A DNA stretch of 6,952 bases from Vulcanimicrobiota bacterium (lineage in GTDB: Bacteria > Vulcanimicrobiota > Vulcanimicrobiia > Vulcanimicrobiales > Vulcanimicrobiaceae). Shown piece by piece: positions 1-6,269 of the stretch. The notes under the pieces were generated by a model that was not told the DNA's origin, searched no databases, and was given only the letters and a program-made list of their open reading frames with translations. Numbering within the stretch: the first letter of the stretch is position 1; every line of letters starts with the position of its first letter. The translations under genes were made by a program, and so were the position numbers. The stretch covers positions 1-6,952 of the forward strand of contig JAFARW010000048.1 of the NCBI GenBank assembly GCA_019245275.1, read 5' to 3'.

Positions 1-2
1 CA

Positions 3-512
3 GGCACCATTACTGAATATTTGATCCCGACGTCACAGGCTTGTCCTGAAGCCATTACGGCGGGACCCGACGGCAATGTGTGGTTTACTGACGCATGTAA
101 TAGCCAGATTGGTCGGATTACGATGAGCGGAGCGATCACCGAATATCCGGTCCCGACGCCGCTTAGTGCACCATTTATTATCACGCCCGGACCGGATGGG
201 AATGTCTGGTTTGTCGAAAGCGACCCGCAACACAGCCAAGTTGGGCGCGTCACGCCCAATGGAACGATAACGGAGTTCGCCGCCGGGATAACGCCTCACA
301 GCATTCCGAGTGGCATCGCCGCAGGGGCTGACGGCAACCTGTGGTTCACCGAAGGTGTGGGTAAAATCGGACGGATCACGCCGAAGGGTACTGTCACCGA
401 GTTTTCCGCGCCGACGGCCCTCGACCACCCTTATAATATCACCGCTGGCTCAGATGGGAATCTTTGGTTCACGGCGGGGACCACGGGTCGCATAGGCCGC
501 GTAGTGCCGTAG
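3..512 (+). CDS. Vgb-like (virginiamycin B lyase-like) beta-propeller protein, 5' partial
   Basis: The reading frame is open from the left edge and ends with TAG at 510-512; the start lies outside the window. The visible ~169 residues are built from four copies of a 41-45 residue repeat with the core G-x-D-G-N-[VL]-W-F followed by IGR[IV] and [TV]-x-x-G-x-[IV]-T-E-[YF]. This is the blade pattern of Vgb/SMP-30-like six- or seven-bladed propellers. Vgb itself is a metal-dependent lyase that linearises streptogramin B antibiotics, but most proteins with this repeat have no known substrate. Here the residue after WFT varies between blades (D, E, A; the second blade reads WFVE), and I cannot place the catalytic His/Glu set, so lyase activity should not be assumed. 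The protein ends neatly after the last blade. About half a typical seven-bladed protein is missing upstream, so a signal peptide cannot be judged. The next gene starts 52 nt later. Confidence 0.87.
   Translation, partial: GTITEYLIPTSQACPEAITAGPDGNVWFTDACNSQIGRITMSGAITEYPVPTPLSAPFIITPGPDGNVWFVESDPQHSQVGRVTPNGTITEFAAGITPHSIPSGIAAGADGNLWFTEGVGKIGRITPKGTVTEFSAPTALDHPYNITAGSDGNLWFTAGTTGRIGRVVP
63..473 (+). repeat. Four tandem propeller-blade repeats within the Vgb-like gene
   Basis: The G-x-D-G-N-[VL]-W-F-[TV] core begins at 63, 189, 324 and 447, giving unit spacings of 126, 135 and 123 nt (42, 45 and 41 codons). The copies are conserved in protein but clearly diverged in nucleotides, so this is an old protein repeat and not a recent tandem DNA duplication. 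Further units probably lie upstream of the window. Confidence 0.85.
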
Positions 513-564
513 GAAACCAGCCAAACTATCCAGGGGCAGACTTAACCACGTAGAACCCGCGCGC
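513..564 (+). other. Intergenic gap before the DUF885 gene
   Basis: This 52-nt gap separates the Vgb-like gene from the DUF885 gene. I see no stem-loop followed by a T run, no convincing -35/-10 pair, and no Shine-Dalgarno close to the ATG at 565; the only G-rich stretch (GGGG at 532-535) is about 29 nt away. Whether the DUF885 gene has its own promoter here or is read from upstream cannot be decided. Confidence 0.4.
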
Positions 565-2298
565 ATGGCCAAGCGACTGCTTTTCAGCTTGCTCTTAATC
601 GCCATGGCCGGGACATCCGCAGGCGCGCAAACGCAGCCGTATTACGGCAGCGTCTTAGAAAACTTAGCTCACCGGCTGATCACGTATGAGTATAGTGTCG
701 ATCCAGCGGGCTCGACGGACGCCGGTTTACATACGGCTGATAACAAACTCGCTGATTTTTCGCCTGCCGCCGAGCATGATTACTTGCAAAAGTTGCACGA
801 CTTCCGCGATGAGCTTGCCAAGCTGGTGCCGCCCGCGAGTGCGAGTGCGCACGATCAGGTTAACTATCTTCTGCTGCGCGCAAACATCGAGGGCGCGTGG
901 TGGACGGAGACGGTGCTCAAGCCAAACGAGCGCAACCCCAGTGTCTACGAAGGCGAATGCAGCAACGGCATCTTTAGTCTCCTGAAGAAACCGTTCGCAC
1001 CGGTTAGCGTGCGCGTACGCGATGCGATCGGCCGGCTTCACGAGTGTCGCCGTGTTCTCGACCAGGGCAAAGCGAATCTAACAGACACCGTCCGAGAATT
1101 CGGCAAAGTCGCATCCGAAGATATCGCATCGGGCGATGCGTTGTTTACAACGAGCCTCGATGCGCTTGCCCAGACGGCGTCCCCCGCGCTCAAAGCGCAG
1201 CTAAAGCCTGCGCAAGCCGATGCGCTCAGCGCCCTGCACGATTACAAGCGCTGGGTCGACGCGCATCTTGCACAATGGCACGAAGGCGGCTTTGCGGTCG
1301 GCAAAGACCAATATGATTGGTACCTACGCCGCGTGTTGCTTCTGCCGTACACAAGCGAACAAGTTCGCAATATCGGCGAACTCGAACTCGTGCGCGACCG
1401 CGCGCTCGAGCAGTGGGAAGTCAGCCACGCTCGTTATGAAAAAGGCGCCGTTCACCAGCCGGCATTTCGTAACAAAGCGGCATTCCTCAAATTCTACGAA
1501 AATCAAACCGCGCGGGTGCGTGCGTTTATCGCCGCGCACCAACTGGTTGATGTTCCGCACTACCTCGGCGCATTTCGCATCGTCGAATTGCCGAAGGCGC
1601 TAGCCGCGACAAATCCCGGCGGCTTTATGAACCCGCCCGGCGTCTTTGACAAAGATCCAAGCGGCTTCTATTTCGTGCCCGATTACGATCCGAAGAATAC
1701 GAGCTTCTTCGCGGCACAGGCGCGCCAAGCGGTGCTGCCCGTGCTCGCTCATGAAGGCATCCCCGGCCACTTCATGCAGTTTTCGATCGCGTATCACAAT
1801 CCCGACTACATCCGTCACGTGCAAGGCGACGGCGTCTTTGCCGAAGGTTGGGCGTTCTACGGTGAAGAGATGTTGATGCGCGCAGGTCTGTACGATCACG
1901 ATCCCGCCGGGCGCGCCGCCGTTATTCACTTGATGCGTCATCGCGCGACACGCATCGGCGTCGATGTTGGCCTTGCGACCGGAACGATGTCGTTACCGCA
2001 GGCGATCGACTATTTCAGCCGCAACGCCGGCATCGATCACGACACCGCCTACGGTGAAGGAACTCGCTTTGCGATGGGGCCCGGACAAGCAATTGATTAT
2101 CTTGTCGGCAAAACGCAGATCGAAACGTTGCTCGGGCTGGTCAAAGATCGGGAAGGCAAGAACTTTTCGCTGCGTGCCTTTCACGATAAGCTGCTATCTT
2201 ATGGAACGGTGCCGTACTCAACGATTCGCTACGAATGGCTAGGCGATAGTTCGTGGATCGATCGCGTCCGCGAGCCGATGGAGCCCATTGCCTTCTAG
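565..2298 (+). CDS. Secreted DUF885-family zinc metallopeptidase
   Basis: This 577-residue protein belongs to the DUF885 family (PF05960). Its length is normal for the family and it looks intact. Residues 1-21 form a classic Sec signal peptide: KR at 3-4, a Leu-rich core, and a TSAGA cleavage site before Gln22. There is no lipobox, so the product is probably periplasmic or released. The C-terminal half carries the family's metalloprotease-like signature HEGIPGH at 396-402, followed by EGWAFYGEEM at 427-436. This is the HExxPGH plus downstream Glu layout expected of a zinc site. Two cysteines in the mature protein (132 and 161) could form a disulfide. The family's substrates are largely unknown; peptide hydrolysis is inferred from the motif. 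The ATG at 565 gives a complete signal peptide, although no good Shine-Dalgarno precedes it. The 3' end overlaps rsmD by 11 nt, implying co-expression with that housekeeping gene. Confidence 0.9.
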   Translation: MAKRLLFSLLLIAMAGTSAGAQTQPYYGSVLENLAHRLITYEYSVDPAGSTDAGLHTADNKLADFSPAAEHDYLQKLHDFRDELAKLVPPASASAHDQVNYLLLRANIEGAWWTETVLKPNERNPSVYEGECSNGIFSLLKKPFAPVSVRVRDAIGRLHECRRVLDQGKANLTDTVREFGKVASEDIASGDALFTTSLDALAQTASPALKAQLKPAQADALSALHDYKRWVDAHLAQWHEGGFAVGKDQYDWYLRRVLLLPYTSEQVRNIGELELVRDRALEQWEVSHARYEKGAVHQPAFRNKAAFLKFYENQTARVRAFIAAHQLVDVPHYLGAFRIVELPKALAATNPGGFMNPPGVFDKDPSGFYFVPDYDPKNTSFFAAQARQAVLPVLAHEGIPGHFMQFSIAYHNPDYIRHVQGDGVFAEGWAFYGEEMLMRAGLYDHDPAGRAAVIHLMRHRATRIGVDVGLATGTMSLPQAIDYFSRNAGIDHDTAYGEGTRFAMGPGQAIDYLVGKTQIETLLGLVKDREGKNFSLRAFHDKLLSYGTVPYSTIRYEWLGDSSWIDRVREPMEPIAF

Positions 2299-2848
2299 CA
2301 ACATCAAAATAACCGGAGGGGAGTTGCGCAGCCGAAAAGTTTCGTCTCCGAAAGGTCCCAATATTCGCCCCACGCCGGGACGCGTGAAAGAGGCGCTCTT
2401 TTCGATTATCGCTCCCCGCCTCGAAGGTTCGCGCTTCCTCGATCTCTACGCCGGCACGGGTGCGATCGGATTTGAAGCGGCCTCGCGCGGCGCAAAATCG
2501 GTGACTTCAGTTGAGGGCCATCGCGAAACGGCGCAAGCGATCGAAGAAACAGCGCAGACGCTCGGCGTCGCGCGCAAAGTGACGGTCGTTGCCGCGCCGG
2601 TCGATCGCGCGCTGTATCGTTTGCAAGGTCCGTTCGATCTGATCTTCGCCGATCCGCCGTACGCAGACGAAGTGCCGCTACGTATGTTCGAACTCTTGCG
2701 CGAACGCAAAATCGCGGCTAATGACGCGCTCATCATCCTGGAACATAGCGCGCGCATGCTCCTTCCGGAAATACCGGGGTACCGCTGCACGCGCGAAGAA
2801 GTCTACGGCGATGTGGCACTGGCGTTCTTCGAAGTCGTGCCGGGGTAA
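2288..2848 (+). CDS. rsmD: 16S rRNA (guanine(966)-N2)-methyltransferase RsmD
   Basis: RsmD methylates N2 of G966 in 16S rRNA during assembly of the small subunit, using S-adenosylmethionine. The 186-residue length is normal. The family N-terminus ITGGELRSRK is at residues 8-17, then RPTPGRVKEALFS at 27-39 and SAM-binding motif I, FLDLYAGTGAIGFEA, at 50-64. The catalytic N-methyltransferase motif DPPY is at 122-125, in the context DLIFADPPY. The start is a TTG inside the end of the DUF885 gene, with GGAG at 2280-2283 four bases upstream. No ATG or GTG is available before the conserved GGE motif, so a later start would remove family-defining residues. The 11-nt overlap suggests translational coupling to the upstream peptidase gene. 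coaD follows after 6 nt, the usual rsmD-coaD pairing of many bacteria. Confidence 0.95.
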   Translation: MPSSNIKITGGELRSRKVSSPKGPNIRPTPGRVKEALFSIIAPRLEGSRFLDLYAGTGAIGFEAASRGAKSVTSVEGHRETAQAIEETAQTLGVARKVTVVAAPVDRALYRLQGPFDLIFADPPYADEVPLRMFELLRERKIAANDALIILEHSARMLLPEIPGYRCTREEVYGDVALAFFEVVPG

Positions 2849-2854
2849 AATGCG

Positions 2855-3370
2855 TTGAAGAACGGTGTGCTGCGTTCTCCGCGAGCCGTGTATCCCGGTT
2901 CGTTCGATCCGCCGACAAACGGACATCTCGACGTGATCGTGCGCGCAGCGAGGATCTTCTCGGAGTTAACCGTCGCCGTCGTCGTGAACCCGCAAAAGCG
3001 TGAGCCGATGTTCAACCTTCAAGATCGCAAAGCAATGATCGCTGACTCCGTCGCGCATCTGTCAAACGTAAAGGTCGAAGAATTCAGTGGACTGCTCGCC
3101 GACTACGTAAAGGCGAAGAAGGCCGACGTCATCATCAAAGGTTTGCGCGTTGTTTCGGACTTCGAGAGTGAGATGTCGACGGCGCTCATGAACCGTTCGC
3201 TCTCCAACGTCGACACGATGTTCTTAATGTCCGATCAGAAATATTCATTCGTCAGCTCGAGTCTCGTCAAAGAAGTCTTCTTTCTGGGCGGCGACGCCGC
3301 GGCGCTGGTCCCCGAACCGGTAATGCGCTTCATGACTGCGAAGCGTGCTCTCTTGCGCGGCTCAAAGTAA
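2855..3370 (+). CDS. coaD: Pantetheine-phosphate adenylyltransferase (PPAT)
   Basis: CoaD transfers AMP from ATP to 4'-phosphopantetheine to give dephospho-CoA, the penultimate step of CoA synthesis, in the cytoplasm. It has the nucleotidyltransferase signature YPGSFDPPTNGH at residues 13-24 (the T/HxGH nucleotide-binding motif is TNGH). It also has the family block GLRVVSDFESEMSTALMNRSL and the second signature VSSSLVKE at 133-140, a variant of ISSSxVKE. At 171 residues it is slightly longer than the usual ~160. The start is uncertain. I chose TTG at 2855; GTG at 2867 would give MLRSPRAVYPGSFDP and also fits the family. Neither has a strong Shine-Dalgarno. A two-codon frame ATG-CGT-TGA (2850-2858) sits just after the rsmD stop, and its stop codon overlaps the TTG. 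The placement between rsmD and the coiled-coil gene is conserved in other phyla. Confidence 0.95.
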   Translation: MKNGVLRSPRAVYPGSFDPPTNGHLDVIVRAARIFSELTVAVVVNPQKREPMFNLQDRKAMIADSVAHLSNVKVEEFSGLLADYVKAKKADVIIKGLRVVSDFESEMSTALMNRSLSNVDTMFLMSDQKYSFVSSSLVKEVFFLGGDAAALVPEPVMRFMTAKRALLRGSK

Positions 3371-3371
3371 T

Positions 3372-3377
3372 GGGAGG
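3372..3377 (+). promoter_or_regulatory. Strong Shine-Dalgarno for the coiled-coil gene
   Basis: GGGAGG lies five bases before the ATG at 3383 and immediately after the coaD stop. It is the clearest ribosome binding site in the operon. It decides the start against the in-frame GTG at 3377, which overlaps the site itself. Confidence 0.8.
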
Positions 3378-3382
3378 TGCTC

Positions 3383-3940
3383 ATGTCGGTCTATCGCGTT
3401 CTCGATAAGCTGGAATCATACGTTCACGAGGGCACGTGGCTGCCCGCCGGTTACCGCATTTTGAGCGAGGAACGCTTGGTCGAATTCGTCGAGAAGATTC
3501 GCTCGAGCTTGCCCGAGGAAGTCGGGCGGGCGAAGACGATCGCGAAAGATCAAGATCGCATGATCCGGGCTGCGCAAGAGAAAGCACAGGCGATCGTCAC
3601 CGAAGCGAGCTCGACGCACGAGCAGCTCCTCGACCAGCACGAGATCGTGCAGCGTGCGCGTGCAACCGCAGAAAGCGTTCTGCAAGAAGCAGAAGCGCGC
3701 GCCGATAAGGTACGCGTGGGCGCTGACGAATACGCCGCCCGAATCTTGGCGGAACTCGAAGCGCGGCTTTCGAACGCGCTTGGCTCCGTCCGCAAGGGCC
3801 GCGAGACCTTAACCGCCCGCCCGGCTGCGGCCGCCTCCCCGCTAGCCGAAGCCGCGGCGAAGAGCAAACGTGCCGCTTTCGACTCCCAGGCCGCCGAAGA
3901 AACTGCAACTCTCGATTCGGTGGAACTCGTCGAAAAATAA
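3383..3940 (+). CDS. DivIVA/SepIVA-like coiled-coil protein
   Basis: This 185-residue cytoplasmic protein, with no signal or membrane segment, matches the coiled-coil family usually encoded next to coaD in Actinobacteria, Chloroflexi and Firmicutes. That family is variously annotated as ATPase, ATP synthase B-like or DivIVA-like; mycobacterial SepIVA is the best known relative. An N-terminal segment (about 1-48: VLDKLESYVHEGTWLPAGYR, then a helix ending SLPEEVGRA) leads into a long charged heptad-rich helix at about 49-145. The helix ends with the family's conserved block DEYAARILAELEARLSNALGSVRKGRETL. The remaining ~40 residues are Ala-rich and look disordered. By analogy the protein may scaffold envelope or division proteins at the membrane; this is inference, and no ATPase motif is visible. 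The start is fixed by GGGAGG at 3372-3377. Its stop is one base before the protease gene start, and the pairing with a membrane protease fits an envelope role. Confidence 0.85.
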   Translation: MSVYRVLDKLESYVHEGTWLPAGYRILSEERLVEFVEKIRSSLPEEVGRAKTIAKDQDRMIRAAQEKAQAIVTEASSTHEQLLDQHEIVQRARATAESVLQEAEARADKVRVGADEYAARILAELEARLSNALGSVRKGRETLTARPAAAASPLAEAAAKSKRAAFDSQAAEETATLDSVELVEK

Positions 3941-3941
3941 G

Positions 3942-4991
3942 ATGCGCTTCCCCACGCGCCGTCGCGTCGCGTTCTATGGTGCGGCCGCCGTCTTGGCGGC
4001 CGCGCTGTCATTTGTGCCGACGCCGTATGCGTTGATCATGCCGGGCTCGGCCGTCGATCTACGCGGCGTCGTTACCGTGTTAGGCCACACGTGGCCGTCG
4101 CAGCATTTTTACTTGACCGACGTGACGCTTCAGACGCGAACGACGCCCATCATGCTGCTAGCCGTGCTGCTTCCCGGCACGCGTGTTTTGCGTGCCGACG
4201 AAGTTCTTTCGCGTGATGAAACGCCACCGCAGTTCGAAGGGCGCATGCGCAAAGCCATGGATGAGAGTCAGGCGATTGCGGCGTTCGTGGCCGAACGCGC
4301 AGCACATCTGCACGTGCCGACGCCGAAATCGCACGTCATCGTCTACGAAGTTCTTCCAATGTCGCATGCGCATGGAATCTTAGAGCAGGGCGACGTCATT
4401 CGCACGGTCGCCGGGAAAGCCGTGCGCAGCACCTTTGACATTACGAATGTACTTTTCAAGCAAAAGCCCGGCGCCATCGTGCACGTCATCTATACGCGCG
4501 AGCGCGTCACGCATGCGGCTGACTTTCCGACGATTGCTTTGAAAGGCAAGACGCGGCTCGGCATCTTATTGCTTCCGGAGTTCGAACCGCCCAAATTGCC
4601 GATTCCGGTCCGCTACCGTCCGTTCAACGTTTCCGGGAGCTCCGGCGGGCTGATGTTCGCGCTGGCGATTTATCGAACGCTTCACAACGAGCCACCACTC
4701 TCAATCGACCGGATCGCCGGGACGGGAACGATCTCCTATGACGGAACGGTTGGGCCGATCGAAGGCGCGACGCAGAAATTGATTGCGGCGCGACGCGCGC
4801 AGGCGCAGCTTTTTTTCGTGCCCCGGGAAAACTATGCGGAGATTGCTCGCGCGCGGGGCATCACAATAGTCGCCGTGCACAGCTTCAACGACGCGCTGCG
4901 AGCGTTGGATGTCGAAGCGAGCGACCGTCACCCGAAGCCAACGCGGAGCGTTTCAATGCCAAGGAATCTCGGAAAGGAACGATTGCAATGA
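3942..4991 (+). CDS. Membrane-anchored PDZ and Lon-type (S16) serine protease, YlbL/SepM family
   Basis: This 349-residue protein has the full YlbL/SepM architecture. Arg-rich residues 1-8 and a single membrane helix at about 9-25 are followed by the family block FVPTPYALIMPGSAVDLRGVV. A PDZ domain lies at about 130-190 (LPMSHAHGILEQGDVIRTVAGKAV). A Lon proteolytic domain at about 225-330 contains the catalytic Ser/Lys pair, Ser234 (in GSSGGLMF, 232-239) and Lys279 (in GTVGPIEGATQKL). The Ser-Lys spacing of 45 is close to the 43 of E. coli Lon (Ser679/Lys722). The usual GPSAG is GSSGG here. SepM, a relative, trims a secreted signalling peptide outside the membrane; an extracytoplasmic processing role is inferred here. 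ATG 3942 is chosen because it places the membrane helix at the N-terminus; the frame is open further upstream, but only inside the coiled-coil gene. The stop overlaps the next start as ATGA. Confidence 0.93.
   Translation: MRFPTRRRVAFYGAAAVLAAALSFVPTPYALIMPGSAVDLRGVVTVLGHTWPSQHFYLTDVTLQTRTTPIMLLAVLLPGTRVLRADEVLSRDETPPQFEGRMRKAMDESQAIAAFVAERAAHLHVPTPKSHVIVYEVLPMSHAHGILEQGDVIRTVAGKAVRSTFDITNVLFKQKPGAIVHVIYTRERVTHAADFPTIALKGKTRLGILLLPEFEPPKLPIPVRYRPFNVSGSSGGLMFALAIYRTLHNEPPLSIDRIAGTGTISYDGTVGPIEGATQKLIAARRAQAQLFFVPRENYAEIARARGITIVAVHSFNDALRALDVEASDRHPKPTRSVSMPRNLGKERLQ
4971..4978 (+). promoter_or_regulatory. Shine-Dalgarno for the small secreted protein gene
   Basis: GGAAAGGA (core AAGGA at 4974-4978) lies nine bases before the ATG at 4988, inside the last codons of the protease gene. 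It supports the ATGA overlap start and independent initiation as well as coupling. Confidence 0.65.
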
Positions 4992-5368
4992 TAACTCGCA
5001 TGTTAGCGTGCGCATCGATGATGACGTTTTGCTTTGGCTCAGCGATGCCGGCCATTGCCGATTCGAATACCGGCGTCGTGCATGGCTACGTGTACACCGC
5101 CAACACGAACCATCCGGTGTGCGGAGTTCGCGTGATGGCCGAGGCCAACAATCAAACGACGCAAGAGACGTACACCGATCAGAAAGGTTTCTTTGCTTTC
5201 ATCTCGCGGTTTCCGGGTATCGTTCGCGTTTATGCCGACGACTCAAATCCCGGAGCCGATCGGCTCGTCGACGTGCATCCCTCGATGAACTCGGAGCCGG
5301 TGCTGTATGTGGGCGCTCGCGCTACACGGGCGGGGCTTGCACGTTGTGCGCAAAGGCCTCGAGCCTAG
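4988..5368 (+). CDS. Small secreted carboxypeptidase-regulatory-like (Ig-like) domain protein
   Basis: This 126-residue protein starts with a signal peptide (hydrophobic core LACASMMTFCFGSAM, cleavage after AIA at 24). One small beta-sandwich domain of the CarboxypepD_reg type follows at about 29-100: GVVHGYVYTANTNHPVCGVRVMA, then YTDQKGFFAF. This G-x-V ... P-x-x-G-V-x-V ... T-D-x-x-G-x-F-x-F pattern is typical of the fold, which usually serves as a stabilising or binding module on exported proteins and has no catalytic residues. The mature form has Cys45 in the domain and one Cys near the C-terminus. The last ~20 residues (from VGARATRAG) look like non-domain sequence and run 47 nt into the convergent regulator gene. 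The start overlaps the protease stop by 4 nt, so the two are probably co-translated. A role as substrate or partner of that protease is possible but unproven. Confidence 0.77.
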   Translation: MITRMLACASMMTFCFGSAMPAIADSNTGVVHGYVYTANTNHPVCGVRVMAEANNQTTQETYTDQKGFFAFISRFPGIVRVYADDSNPGADRLVDVHPSMNSEPVLYVGARATRAGLARCAQRPRA

Positions 5369-6269
5369 CGCGATCGATCGCCTGAACGCGGCCGCGGTCG
5401 AGCTCGACGGCGCCCGCGTTCTTTAATCGCAAGAGCGCACGCGCCGCCATATCGCGCACCGTGCCGGCTGCCGCGGCGATCTGTGCTTGAGATAGATTTT
5501 CAACCCCCGGTAATCCCTTTGCCATGCCGACCGAGGCCGGTGCATATCCAAGCAAAAACTTCGCGACACGTTGCAGGACGTGCGCGAACGCAAGATCGGC
5601 GATCGTATCAACCGACCGGCGTCGCGCCTGTGAGGCCTGCTGAAGAAAGCCGAGCGCGAGTTCGCTATCACCGCGTGCGGCGTGCACGACCGCCTCGCTC
5701 GGCAACGTAACGATCGTCACATCGGTCAGCGCCTCGGCGCGCGTCGTTGCGCCGCCACCGTCGAAGGTGCCGCTCTCATTGAGCGTGTCGTGCGTCAACC
5801 GTTCGCCTAACGTGTGCGTCTTGCCGTCGGGTGAGAGCAGCGTATAGATGACTTTGCCGCTCTTGACGACCCCCAAATAGGGCCAGAATTCGCCCTCATC
5901 AAAGATCGTTTCACCGGTCTTATACGACCGCTCGCTGAGTTTTGCCGAAAGTTCGCGCAGCGTTGAGGCGCGCCCGGAAGCAAACGGCGGGACGTGCTCG
6001 AGAAAACGCTCTCCTTGGGCAGCCTCGTCGATCCGTTCAAGGCGGACGCTCCAGCGGCCGGCGCCGAGGTTTCGTGCATCCCACGAAAACTTTCCGGGCC
6101 GCACTTGGGTCATTTCATTACGGAGCGCTCGGGGATCACTCTCTTCGTTGATCTCCAAGAACGTTCCAACGGCTAGCCGGTCGAACGCTTCCAGAATCTG
6201 AGCCGTCTTTGTGGCAGGCGAAAGCGAACGAGCGTCAAGAGTGATCGCCGCGGGGCGCGTCGCACGCAT
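5322..6269 (-). CDS. Crp/Fnr-family transcriptional regulator with N-terminal DUF2249 domain
   Basis: This 315-residue protein is about 90 residues longer than an ordinary Crp/Fnr regulator. Residues 9-82 form a DUF2249 domain (LDARSLSPATKTAQILEAFDRLAVGTFLEINEESDPRAL, then FSWDARNLGAGRWSVRLERID), a small TusA-like fold often found with hemerythrin or cupin proteins. A cyclic-nucleotide-type beta-barrel follows at about 95-195 (YKTGETIFDEGEFWPYLGVVKSGKV), then a dimerisation helix and a winged HTH at about 255-307 (LSQAQIAAAAGTVRDMAARALLRLKNAGAVEL). The phosphate-binding cassette is degenerate (NESGTFDGGGATTRAEAL) and may not bind cAMP. There is no cysteine anywhere, so an Fnr-type iron-sulfur cluster or thiol switch is excluded. 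The ATG at 6269 sits eight residues before the DUF2249 domain; its Shine-Dalgarno is weak. The gene diverges from the thiolase gene, whose promoter it may control, and its 3' end overlaps the convergent secreted-protein gene. Confidence 0.9.
   Translation of the reverse strand: MRATRPAAITLDARSLSPATKTAQILEAFDRLAVGTFLEINEESDPRALRNEMTQVRPGKFSWDARNLGAGRWSVRLERIDEAAQGERFLEHVPPFASGRASTLRELSAKLSERSYKTGETIFDEGEFWPYLGVVKSGKVIYTLLSPDGKTHTLGERLTHDTLNESGTFDGGGATTRAEALTDVTIVTLPSEAVVHAARGDSELALGFLQQASQARRRSVDTIADLAFAHVLQRVAKFLLGYAPASVGMAKGLPGVENLSQAQIAAAAGTVRDMAARALLRLKNAGAVELDRGRVQAIDRARLEAFAHNVQAPPV

Noticed and set aside
3..512. Functional virginiamycin B lyase (streptogramin resistance).
   Set aside because: Only the generic blade repeat is visible. 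The catalytic His/Glu residues cannot be assigned, the 5' half is missing, and this repeat is widespread in proteins with no resistance role.
2315..2326. Strong purine-rich GGAGGGGAG directly before an in-frame TTG at 2324, as an alternative rsmD start.
   Set aside because: These bases encode the conserved Gly-Gly-Glu of the RsmD N-terminus, so starting at 2324 would delete family-defining residues. The resemblance to a Shine-Dalgarno is a by-product of the codons.
3550..4011. Long open minus-strand frame (153 codons) opposite the coiled-coil gene.
   Set aside because: It is Ala/Arg/Ser-rich with no recognisable domain and mirrors the GC-rich third positions of the real plus-strand gene, which has a strong ribosome binding site and family motifs.
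5354..5381. Small stem AGGC-N5-GCCT (5354-5366) and the 12-nt palindrome at 5370-5381 as a terminator between convergent genes.
   Set aside because: The stems are short, lie inside the regulator coding sequence and lack a T run on either strand. The palindrome encodes Ala-Ile-Asp-Arg and belongs to the GATC-rich word excess noted elsewhere.
4909..5385. Plus-strand open frame of 158 codons spanning the protease tail and the secreted-protein gene.
   Set aside because: It is Arg/Ser-rich with no domain. The alternative frame at 4988-5368 has a signal peptide, a good Shine-Dalgarno and a recognisable fold.
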